From: Bacteroides mediterraneensis
GTDB lineage: Bacteria > Bacteroidota > Bacteroidia > Bacteroidales > Bacteroidaceae
NCBI RefSeq assembly: GCF_016900355.1
Contig: NZ_JACJKA010000023.1
Location: forward strand, 1 to 58,008
Direction of reading: 5' to 3'
DNA length: 58,008 nucleotides
Shown piece by piece: positions 36,683-45,020 of this stretch. Position numbers and translations under genes: made by a program. The notes beneath the pieces were generated by a model. That model did no database searches. It saw nothing but the letters and a program-made list of their open reading frames with translations, and was not told the origin of the DNA. Position 1 is the stretch's first letter; the number at the start of each line of letters is the position of its first letter.

Positions 36683-38251
36683 ATGAAGAAAATTTTGAAA
36701 TATACCTTTGTCGGTCTCATGGGGTGTTCCGTATTGACTTCTTGTTTGGATTCAGCCTTGGATACAGCACCGACAGACTCCATGTCAGGTACTACTTTGT
36801 TGAGCAACGCAAACTCAGCGTTGATTCCGTTGAATGGTATTTACCGTTCAATGTATACTTCCTGGTCACCGACAGACAATACCCATCAAAGTTTTGGTAT
36901 CAATTCATACACAATTATGGCTGATGTGATGGGGGAAGACATGATTATGGATGATATGGGTAGTGGATGGTACTGGTACGATTGCCTCTATAACGTAAAA
37001 AGCAGATATACTAGTTCAGCATGGCGTTCTTATGATATGTGGAACTGCTACTATACATGGATCAGTAACGCCAATTACATTCTGGCCGCACAGGAAACAA
37101 TGAGCGGTACAACTGAGGATGTGAATTATGTAATTGGTCAGGCATACGCTATCCGTGCTTATTCTTACTTTATGCTGGCACAGAACTTTGCCCGTACTTA
37201 CAAAGGACATGAAGAAGATCCTTGCTGCCCGATTTATACAGAACCCACTGTAGCCGGCACAGCAGGTCAGCCTCGTTCCACAGTACAGAAAGTGTATGAA
37301 TTAATTACTTCTGACATTCAGACCGCAATTAACAAGTTGACGGATGCACCTGCGCAGAAGTACAAAACCCATATTGATTTAAGCGTGGCATATGGTATCC
37401 AGGCTCGTATAGCTTTGACAATGGAGGACTGGAATCTGGCTAAAACAGCGGCTCACAATGCAATTGAAGCCAGCGGATGCACAGTATTGCCTGTGAGTGA
37501 CTTTTTAGGTTTGAACGATGTGACTGCAGCAAATGTGATGTGGGGAGCCCCCATCCAGAACGACCAAACAGGTATGTATGCATCCTTCTTTAGCCACATG
37601 GATGCAGTGGATGAATTGGATGTCAGCCAGAAGCCGTATGGTAACAGTGCTAGAAAACAAATTAACAAAGATTTGTATGATAACATTATGTTGCCAACCG
37701 ATACACGTAAACAATGGTGGGATCCAACTAATGAAGAAAGCGAACGTGGTGCTGACGCAGGTTATCAGCAGGAAAAATTCAAATTCTCAGATTATTCCAC
37801 TTGGCTGGGTGATTATATATGGATGCGTGTAGAGGAAATGTATCTTACAGCCGCCGAAGCTGAATGTATGTTAGGTGATGAAACGGCTGCCAAGAATGAT
37901 TTGTATGCTGTAATGAGCAAACGTGTAGACGGTTATACGACCAGCAAGACCGGAACAGCCTTGGGTGCGACAAGTAGTCAGCGTACAGGATCTTTACGTG
38001 AAGAGATTATCGACCAGCGTCGTATCGAGTTGTGGGGTGAATACGGACGTATCTGGGATTTGCGTCGTTTGCATCAAGGATTCCGCCGTACGGCCACACA
38101 AGGCTGGCCTGATGCGGCACTTTTAAATAACCGTCCGACTGACGATTCGGAATGTTACATGTGGGTACTGACAATTCCTCAAAGCGAATTTGATGGTAAC
38201 GTCAATATGGACTTGTCGAAAGACCAGAACCCAACAGGCGATTACAAATAA
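36683..38251 (+). CDS. SusD-like lipoprotein of the right silent cassette
   Basis: A 522-residue SusD/RagB-family lipoprotein with lipobox LTSC (Cys21). The N-terminal 'NSALIPLNGIYRSMYT', 'GQAYAIRAYSYFMLAQNFARTY', 'WMRVEEMYLTAAEAECML' and 'DQRRIELWGEYGRIWDLRRLHQGF' segments match the family, and TIPQSEFDGN is near the end. It is clearly related to the fixed SusD (15750-17300), including a shared FFSHMDA segment. It begins 31 bp after the silent SusC and depends on inversion for expression. The protein has several Trp- and Tyr-rich stretches near residues 85-120, typical of a ligand-facing surface. Confidence 0.93.
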   Translation: MKKILKYTFVGLMGCSVLTSCLDSALDTAPTDSMSGTTLLSNANSALIPLNGIYRSMYTSWSPTDNTHQSFGINSYTIMADVMGEDMIMDDMGSGWYWYDCLYNVKSRYTSSAWRSYDMWNCYYTWISNANYILAAQETMSGTTEDVNYVIGQAYAIRAYSYFMLAQNFARTYKGHEEDPCCPIYTEPTVAGTAGQPRSTVQKVYELITSDIQTAINKLTDAPAQKYKTHIDLSVAYGIQARIALTMEDWNLAKTAAHNAIEASGCTVLPVSDFLGLNDVTAANVMWGAPIQNDQTGMYASFFSHMDAVDELDVSQKPYGNSARKQINKDLYDNIMLPTDTRKQWWDPTNEESERGADAGYQQEKFKFSDYSTWLGDYIWMRVEEMYLTAAEAECMLGDETAAKNDLYAVMSKRVDGYTTSKTGTALGATSSQRTGSLREEIIDQRRIELWGEYGRIWDLRRLHQGFRRTATQGWPDAALLNNRPTDDSECYMWVLTIPQSEFDGNVNMDLSKDQNPTGDYK

Positions 38252-38285
38252 TCAATTTAATCATGAACTTTAATAAAGATACGAT

Positions 38286-39182
38286 ATGAAATATGTAAAT
38301 AAAATATCTGTTCTTCTATCGCTGTTGGTAGTGGTACTATTCAGTGCCTGTAATGCCGACCAGGAAGGACCGCTTTATACAGAAGGTAAAGGCTTATCGT
38401 TTGTATCTTCTACACTGAATCCGTTGGTCGTTTCTCCTTCATCTCCCACATTTACAGTAGATATCCTTCGTGGAACTACAGAGGGAGAACTTGAAGGAAA
38501 TGTTCAATTATATGCTTATACTGGTTCAGGAGAAACGGAACAGGAATTTCCTGGATGTACAGTTACAGGGTACCACTTTGCTGATGGTGAAAATAAAACA
38601 ACTATAACAGTAGATGTAACTCCATTGGCAATTGGACAGGCCATTACTGTAGAATTACAATTTGATAGTGAAAATGTAGCCGTAGGTGGTAACAATGTAA
38701 CAGAAGTCACCGTAAGCAAAGATTATACATGGAACAATCTGGGAAAAGCTACATTCTATGATAATCAGTTCTTCTATTGGTATAATGAAGGCAATGGAGT
38801 GAAAGTGGATATGTATCAGGCAGCTGAACAACCGAATCGATACAAATTAGCTAGTCCGTATGCAGAATTTAATGCTGCTTCTTGGCCTGCTTCTGAATTG
38901 GAAGGATTTACAAAGAGTACAATGGATGGTGATTTTACATTCATAGTTCAGGAAGATGGCACTATCGTATATAACTCTTACCGCATTGGTATGACTTATA
39001 CTGGTTATGGAGCTATCACTTTGGAACACCCGACTAGTTTCGGTGCTTCTGCCAGCTATAACCGTCAAATTGATGAAAAGACCTTCCAGCTTGCACCTAT
39101 GTATTATATGGAAGAAAGTGGTGCAGGATTTAATTGTATGGCATATGATGACATCATCATAATTAAACTGGGTGGCGAATAA
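38286..39182 (+). CDS. Surface lipoprotein, third gene of the right cassette
   Basis: A 298-residue lipoprotein with a signal peptide ending FSAC (Cys22). Residues ~30-145 look like a beta-sandwich domain, and the remainder is an uncharacterised beta-rich domain (residues ~150-298) that ends in DDIIIIKLGGE. The start of the mature chain (CNADQEGPLYTEGKGLSFV) resembles that of the 143-residue lipoprotein in the fixed operon, and both follow a related SusD. It may be an extra ligand-binding protein of the uptake complex (inference). It is 34 bp after SusD, and a strong terminator follows. Confidence 0.8.
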   Translation: MKYVNKISVLLSLLVVVLFSACNADQEGPLYTEGKGLSFVSSTLNPLVVSPSSPTFTVDILRGTTEGELEGNVQLYAYTGSGETEQEFPGCTVTGYHFADGENKTTITVDVTPLAIGQAITVELQFDSENVAVGGNNVTEVTVSKDYTWNNLGKATFYDNQFFYWYNEGNGVKVDMYQAAEQPNRYKLASPYAEFNAASWPASELEGFTKSTMDGDFTFIVQEDGTIVYNSYRIGMTYTGYGAITLEHPTSFGASASYNRQIDEKTFQLAPMYYMEESGAGFNCMAYDDIIIIKLGGE

Positions 39183-39203
39183 TCATTGCAATAAATAGTA
39201 TAA

Positions 39204-39237
39204 AAGAGGCTGAATTTAAAATTCAGCCTCTTTTTTT
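39204..39237 (+). terminator. Terminator after the right SusCD cassette
   Basis: AAGAGGCTGAATTT (39204-39217) pairs with its complement at 39219-39232 (the practical loop is about TTTAAAA), and a run of Ts to 39237 follows. Confidence 0.9.
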
Positions 39238-39294
39238 ATAAATTTTATTATTAGATAACCAAGTACTTTTTCTTTATTGCATATTCTCATCAAT

Positions 39295-39329
39295 AAAAAA
39301 ACCGAGACCACAGTTCCCTGCAGTCCCGG
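39295..39329 (-). terminator. Terminator of the nucleotidyltransferase gene
   Basis: An imperfect GC-rich hairpin between 39302 and 39329 (CCGAGACCACAG against CTGCAGTCCCGG, three mismatches) is followed on the minus strand by seven Ts (A run 39295-39301). It lies about 32 bp past the stop. Confidence 0.75.
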
Positions 39330-39361
39330 CCTGTCTATAATAATTTTCTCAATGAGGATTA

Positions 39362-40267
39362 TCAGAACAATTTAGAAGGATACTCACCTGCATCCACCAA
39401 AGCCTGAATCTTGTCCACTACGCTCTGACGGTCGGCAGCGTAAGTCACACCGAACCACTTGGAAGTAGTATCCAGCACTTTTACAGTAGCAGTTCCTTCA
39501 TTAATCAGCTTGTTGACCATCAACGGAATGAAGTATTCACATTTCAGGTTGCCGATATTTTCTTTCAGGAATTCTACGAAATAGTCTTCAGAATACTTGA
39601 AATAATCAGGAGTGAATCCCCACATGTTCATTGAAACAGGAGTATTGTCTTCAATACCTACCCATTCACCCTTTTCATCTTTATAAGAAACGACTCCGTT
39701 TACACGCATGATTTCCGTACGTTCTACTACGGTAGTCAGATGGGCATTCTCATCGGTAGAGCAGATACCACGAGCTACAGAACCACTATCAGACAATGTA
39801 TTTCCCACGCGGAAACCAACCATACAGTAATCGTTCTTAGCACCTTCAGGAAGCTCTGACAGATACTTACCGATTACAGCAAAACTGTCACGGCCATAGA
39901 AGTCATCTGCATTGATTACCGCAAACGGTTCTTTGATTACATCCTTACCCATCAATACCGCATGATTTGTTCCCCATGGTTTTGCACGGCCTTCCGGACA
40001 AGTAAAACCTTCCGGCAGGTTATTTAAATCCTGAAATACAACCTCTACAGGGATATGATTTTCGTATTTGCTTACAATCTTTTCACGGAAATCCTTTTCA
40101 AAATCACGACGGATTACGAATACCAATTTCCCGAAACCGCCACGAATTGCATCAAAAATTGAATAATCCATGATTGTTTCCCCATTAGGACCCAGTCCGT
40201 CAAGTTGCTTTAAGCCACCGTAACGACTTCCCATACCGGCAGCCAATACAAATAATGTTGGTTTCAT
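39362..40267 (-). CDS. Sugar-phosphate nucleotidyltransferase-like protein
   Basis: A 301-residue cytoplasmic protein of the NTP-transferase superfamily, which makes NDP-sugars from sugar phosphates and NTP. The nucleotide-binding signature LAAGMGSRYGGLKQL starts at residue 8 (with Arg15 and Lys20), and the metal-binding NADDFYG is in the middle. The length fits single-domain UTP/dTTP-hexose-1-phosphate transferases, but the exact sugar is not evident, and no sugar-pathway genes adjoin it. It is transcribed alone on the minus strand, divergent from tamB, from a good promoter 29-56 bp upstream. Confidence 0.85.
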   Translation of the reverse strand: MKPTLFVLAAGMGSRYGGLKQLDGLGPNGETIMDYSIFDAIRGGFGKLVFVIRRDFEKDFREKIVSKYENHIPVEVVFQDLNNLPEGFTCPEGRAKPWGTNHAVLMGKDVIKEPFAVINADDFYGRDSFAVIGKYLSELPEGAKNDYCMVGFRVGNTLSDSGSVARGICSTDENAHLTTVVERTEIMRVNGVVSYKDEKGEWVGIEDNTPVSMNMWGFTPDYFKYSEDYFVEFLKENIGNLKCEYFIPLMVNKLINEGTATVKVLDTTSKWFGVTYAADRQSVVDKIQALVDAGEYPSKLF

Positions 40268-40295
40268 AAGTAGTATATAAATTTTAGTAACTGCA

Positions 40296-40323
40296 CAAAG
40301 GTAAATAAATAATGTGATTTCAA
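40296..40323 (-). promoter_or_regulatory. Bacteroides-type promoter of the nucleotidyltransferase
   Basis: On the minus strand TACCTTTG (40296-40303) matches TAnnTTTG, with TTG at 40321-40323 as a -33 element 17 bases upstream. Confidence 0.7.
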
Positions 40324-40400
40324 CTCACAGTTCATAAACAAAATGTACCATTATTTGGTTCTTTTTCGTATATTCGCAATATCTAACGGCTCAATAGTGT

Positions 40401-43400
40401 ATGAAAAAATATATAAAATGGGGAGGAATTGCTTTAGCAAGTCCATTCATCCTTTTCATTATATTATGCATATTGATTTACATCCCCCCTGTCCAGAACT
40501 TTATTGTGGACAAGGCCACCGCGTATGCCTCTGAGGCTACGGGAATGCAAATTCATATACAACGCATTTCTCTGTCATTTCCATTAAATCTGGTCGTACA
40601 TGAAACCACCGTAAAAGACCAGAAAGATACCCTGCTGGACGTAGAAGAACTGACGGTGAAAATCCAGCTGCTGCCTTTGTTGAAAAAACAGATAGAAGTG
40701 GATGGAGTGGGCCTGAAAAATGCCTCAGTCAACACTGCGAGCCTGATTGAGGGAATGTCGCTCAAAGGAAAGCTGGGCAATCTGTTCTTGAAATCGCATG
40801 GCGTAGACCTGACTCCCGAAACGGCTGTACTCAATGAACTGACCCTCAAGGATGCAGACCTGAAAATGTGCCTGGCCGATACAACCGCACAGGACACGAC
40901 CCAAAGTGCTCCCACCTACTGGAAATTCAAACTGGAGAAAATAGACCTTGACAATGTCAGTTTCCAGATGGACATGCCACTCGATACCATGAATTTCGGC
41001 ATCAGAATCCAAAGTGCATCTTTGCGTAACGGCTTTGTCGATTTACATAAGGAGGCGTATTCTGCCAATACCTTCAAGTTACTGGACAGCCAGCTATTTT
41101 ACAACTCCGGGAACTCGACTCCGCTGGCCAAAGGGATAGATCCATCGCACATTGCTCTTTCGAAAGTAAATCTGCAACTGGACTCACTTTATTACCAAGG
41201 AAACAATATCCGTGCCCTACTGCATCAGTTCGAACTGAAAGAACGCTCCGGGCTGGAAATCACTTCATCGGAAGGAGAATTGCGTGCCGATGAGAAAACC
41301 ATCAAGATTCCTGATTTCCAGATCAAGACAGCCAACTCGTTCATTGCATTCAATGCCACGGTTGACTGGTCGGTCACGGAACAGAATCAGGACGGGCTAC
41401 TGCAAGCACGGCTGATGGCTGAAATCGGGAAAGCGGACTTGTTCAAGCTCATCCCCGATATGCCGAAAGAATTTATCCAATCGTTTCCTGCAGCGCCGCT
41501 GCAAATACGTTTCGACGTGGATGGTAACCTGAACCAGTTGAACTTAAATACTTGCCAGGTAAAAATTCCCGACTGTTTCCGTATGGAAGCAGACGGTACT
41601 CTCCGGCATGTGCTCGACAGTATATCCCGACAGGGGGTCATCAACTTGAATTCTGATTTTTACCGGATGAACTTCCTGCAAAGCCTGACAGGAGATTTCC
41701 TTATTCCTTCCGGCACGCAACTTCGAGGAAAAGCACAAATGAAAGGAAATGACCTGCAAGCAACAACCAAACTGAGTCACGAAGAAGGATATGCAGAACT
41801 GGACGGCAAGTATAACCTTCTGACAGAGGCTTATCAGGCTGATTTAAACATAGAACAGCTCAATCTGCATAGTTTTATGCCGATGGATTCTCTATTCCAG
41901 CTTACGGCACAGGCACATGTAAAAGGAGAAGGATATGACTTTTTCTCTCCGCATACGCGGTTAAAAGCAGACGCAGCACTTTCGCATCTGCAAATTGGTT
42001 CACGCGCGCTTTCAGGTGTGCAACTGCAGGCAAGCTTGAAGAATTCACAGGCCAACATGACAATGAACATAAGAGACAATGCCATGCAAATCTCTTCTCA
42101 ACTGGATGCTACCTTGCATCCGTCACGGATCAAAGCTGATGCACTGATTCAGATAGCCGACCTGGATTTGTATGGAATGGGACTGGTACAAACTCCTTTC
42201 AAGACTGCAAGCAACATTGATATTCATCTGAATACCAACCTAAAGAAGAGTCATGGAATACGTATGTCGGTCAAGGACATCCAACTGATTACGGAGAAAA
42301 AGACATACAAGACCAAAGATTTACATTTGGGCTTTACCACCGCACGCGATTCCATCCATAGCTTTGTCAATGCGGGCGATTTGACCTTCCTGTTCCGCAG
42401 CAAGGGAGGAATTGACGAACTGGGTAACCAGATTACAAAGCTGACGCAAACATTGGACAAGCAATGGAAAGAAAGACACATTGACCAGACCGTTCTACGC
42501 GAATTGCTGCCCAATGCACAGTTACGCATCTTTGCCGGAAAAGACAATCCGGTCTCCAACACGCTGGCCATCCGGAAAATCAATTTTGACCGGCTGAATG
42601 TAAATATTCAGACCTCGCCGGAAAACGGACTGAATGCAGCCATGAATCTCTATGGACTAAGCACCGACAGCCTTGCGTTTGATACCATCTATTTCAATGC
42701 GTCACAACAAGCTGAGAAAATATTACTCAGCAGTGGCATTATCGCCAACGATAAGCCTTTTCAGGAAGCATTCGACATCATGCTCAACGGAGACGTGGAA
42801 GCAGATAAACTCAACGCGACCATAGAATACCTGAACGGTAAGAAAGAATGTGGAGTCAATATCGGCATGACCGCCGGATTGCAGAAAAAAGGTATCAGCT
42901 TGCACATCAACCCATTTGACCCTACATTGGTGTATCGAAAGTTCACGGTAAACCCTGACAACTATATTTACTTGAGGGACGACGGACGTATCATGGCCAA
43001 CCTCTCCATCCATGATGACATGCGTACAGGCATCAGTCTATACTCCACTCCTGACTCTACTGCCCAACAGGATCTGACGCTTTCATTGAATCAAATCAAC
43101 ATTGGAGAATTTAAAAGGGTAGTCCCTTACATGCCAGACATTTCCGGTGTCATCAATGCCGAAGCGCATTATGTACAAACTGACGGCACAGATATGATTT
43201 CACTGGAAAACAGCATCGACCAGTTAACTTACAACGGTATTGAGCTGGGCAACTGGGCTTTGAGTGCGGTTTACCTGCCCAAAGAAAGCGGAGAACAAAG
43301 TATCAATGGCTTTATCACTCGAAACAATCAGGAGATTGCCAGCATAGACGGTTCCTATTTCCCAGCGGCCAGTGAGGAGGAGAATGACCGGATTAACGCA

Positions 43401-45020
43401 GACATGTCGCTACACCATTTCCCGTTGGAAATTGCCAATTCTTTCATTCCCGACCAAATGGCTATTTTAAGCGGTGACGTGGACGGAAACATGAAAGTTT
43501 CGGGTAGCAGCGCCAGTCCTCTCATGAACGGACAAATCAACTTGGACAGTGTGAATATCTATGTTCCACAGGCTTCTTTGAACTTGCGGTTTGACGACAG
43601 ACCGGTAGAAATAAAAGACAGCAAACTGACCTTCGACCGGTTCAAGATATTTACCAAAGGAAAAACTCCGTTTACCATCGATGGCAGTGTAGATATGGCA
43701 GACCTCAGCCAAATGAAAATGGACTTGAAAATGGATGCTAACAACTTTGAATTGCTGAATGCCAAACAGACCAAACGCTCGCTGGTATTCGGAAAGCTAT
43801 ATGTAGACTTCCACTCTACGCTCAAAGGCACTCCGGACAACATGACCATACGTGGAAACATGAACATCTTAGGTAACAGTGACTTTACATACATCTTGCA
43901 GGATTCTCCGCTGACCGTGGAGGACAAATTAGGAGAAACGGTCACCTTCATCAACTTCAGTGATACGACTACTGTGGACCGGAGAATATTACCAGCCCTG
44001 ACACTGGGAGGTATCGATATGCTGATGACCTTGCATATCGATGAAGCCGTACAATGCCGTGTCAACTTGGATGAAAAAGGCAGCAACTATATGTATTTTG
44101 AGGGAGGAGGCGACTTATCCTTACAATACACTCCTGCTGGAAGTATCATTTTAAGTGGAAAATATTCACTGTTGAGTGGAGAAATGAAATACCAGTTGCC
44201 AATTATCCAGTTGAAGACCTTCCACATACAAAGTGGAAGTTACATACAATGGAGTGGAAATGCCATGAATCCGCAACTGAACATCAAGGCTACCGAAAGA
44301 GTACGCTCGTCTGTGGCACAGGAAGGACAGGCTTCACGTATGGTCAATTTCGATGTAGGAGTAAACATCACCAACACCTTGGAGGATTTAGGCTTCTCCT
44401 TTATTATAGATGCACCAGAAGACGGAAGCATGCAGAATGAACTGGCTTCCATGTCGGCCGAAGACAAGAATAAAGTAGCAGTAACCATGTTGGTAACCGG
44501 TATGTACCTGACAGAAGGAGGTACTTTAGGCGGTGGAGGAGGAAGCAGCGTGATGAACTCGTTCCTGCAAGACCAGATTTCAAAGGTAGCCGGAAGTGCC
44601 CTCAAGACCATCGACGTGAACTTCGGTATAGAAACCAACAACGGAGAACAAACCGGACAATCGAGCACGGACTACAACTTCCAGTTCGCCAAACGATTCT
44701 GGAACAATCGTATCCGGGTGGTCATTGGCGGAAAGGTCTCCACCGGAAACAACGTGCAGCAGGATGAGTCCTTTATCGACAATATTTCACTGGAATACCG
44801 TCTGGATAATAGCGGTACGCGCTACGTAAAACTGTTCCACGACAAGAATTATGAAAGTATCCTCGATGGAGAAGTAACCGAAACAGGCGTAGGTATCGTA
44901 TTACGCAAGAAAGTAAGCAAAGTAGGTGAGTTGTTTATTTTCAGAAAAAAAGAAAAAGCACCCGTTGAAGCTGTAAAAAAAGAGGAAGATGAAAATGAAG
45001 ATGAAAATAAAGATAAATAG
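40401..45020 (+). CDS. tamB: TamB-like inter-membrane transport/assembly protein
   Basis: A 1539-residue protein with one N-terminal membrane helix (about 9-29) and a very long beta-rich body, as in TamB/AsmA-like proteins that bridge inner and outer membrane and help outer-membrane assembly or lipid transport. The C-terminal ~400 residues form the TamB (DUF490) domain with typical segments (GNMNILGNSDFTYILQ, GSIILSGKYSLLSGEMKY, MLVTGMYLTEGG). Near the end NIRVVIGGKVSTG-like strands precede a charged Lys/Glu-rich tail. The 3' end overlaps the start of tamL by 32 bp. The pairing with an Omp85 lipoprotein is standard for Bacteroidetes. An N-terminal ATG at 40401 fits the helix directly. Confidence 0.92.
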   Translation: MKKYIKWGGIALASPFILFIILCILIYIPPVQNFIVDKATAYASEATGMQIHIQRISLSFPLNLVVHETTVKDQKDTLLDVEELTVKIQLLPLLKKQIEVDGVGLKNASVNTASLIEGMSLKGKLGNLFLKSHGVDLTPETAVLNELTLKDADLKMCLADTTAQDTTQSAPTYWKFKLEKIDLDNVSFQMDMPLDTMNFGIRIQSASLRNGFVDLHKEAYSANTFKLLDSQLFYNSGNSTPLAKGIDPSHIALSKVNLQLDSLYYQGNNIRALLHQFELKERSGLEITSSEGELRADEKTIKIPDFQIKTANSFIAFNATVDWSVTEQNQDGLLQARLMAEIGKADLFKLIPDMPKEFIQSFPAAPLQIRFDVDGNLNQLNLNTCQVKIPDCFRMEADGTLRHVLDSISRQGVINLNSDFYRMNFLQSLTGDFLIPSGTQLRGKAQMKGNDLQATTKLSHEEGYAELDGKYNLLTEAYQADLNIEQLNLHSFMPMDSLFQLTAQAHVKGEGYDFFSPHTRLKADAALSHLQIGSRALSGVQLQASLKNSQANMTMNIRDNAMQISSQLDATLHPSRIKADALIQIADLDLYGMGLVQTPFKTASNIDIHLNTNLKKSHGIRMSVKDIQLITEKKTYKTKDLHLGFTTARDSIHSFVNAGDLTFLFRSKGGIDELGNQITKLTQTLDKQWKERHIDQTVLRELLPNAQLRIFAGKDNPVSNTLAIRKINFDRLNVNIQTSPENGLNAAMNLYGLSTDSLAFDTIYFNASQQAEKILLSSGIIANDKPFQEAFDIMLNGDVEADKLNATIEYLNGKKECGVNIGMTAGLQKKGISLHINPFDPTLVYRKFTVNPDNYIYLRDDGRIMANLSIHDDMRTGISLYSTPDSTAQQDLTLSLNQINIGEFKRVVPYMPDISGVINAEAHYVQTDGTDMISLENSIDQLTYNGIELGNWALSAVYLPKESGEQSINGFITRNNQEIASIDGSYFPAASEEENDRINADMSLHHFPLEIANSFIPDQMAILSGDVDGNMKVSGSSASPLMNGQINLDSVNIYVPQASLNLRFDDRPVEIKDSKLTFDRFKIFTKGKTPFTIDGSVDMADLSQMKMDLKMDANNFELLNAKQTKRSLVFGKLYVDFHSTLKGTPDNMTIRGNMNILGNSDFTYILQDSPLTVEDKLGETVTFINFSDTTTVDRRILPALTLGGIDMLMTLHIDEAVQCRVNLDEKGSNYMYFEGGGDLSLQYTPAGSIILSGKYSLLSGEMKYQLPIIQLKTFHIQSGSYIQWSGNAMNPQLNIKATERVRSSVAQEGQASRMVNFDVGVNITNTLEDLGFSFIIDAPEDGSMQNELASMSAEDKNKVAVTMLVTGMYLTEGGTLGGGGGSSVMNSFLQDQISKVAGSALKTIDVNFGIETNNGEQTGQSSTDYNFQFAKRFWNNRIRVVIGGKVSTGNNVQQDESFIDNISLEYRLDNSGTRYVKLFHDKNYESILDGEVTETGVGIVLRKKVSKVGELFIFRKKEKAPVEAVKKEEDENEDENKDK

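Noticed and set aside
40354..40376. TTTG plus TATATTCG as a tamB promoter
   Set aside because: Only 11 bases separate the two boxes, too short for a Bacteroides promoter, and the -7 box is imperfect.
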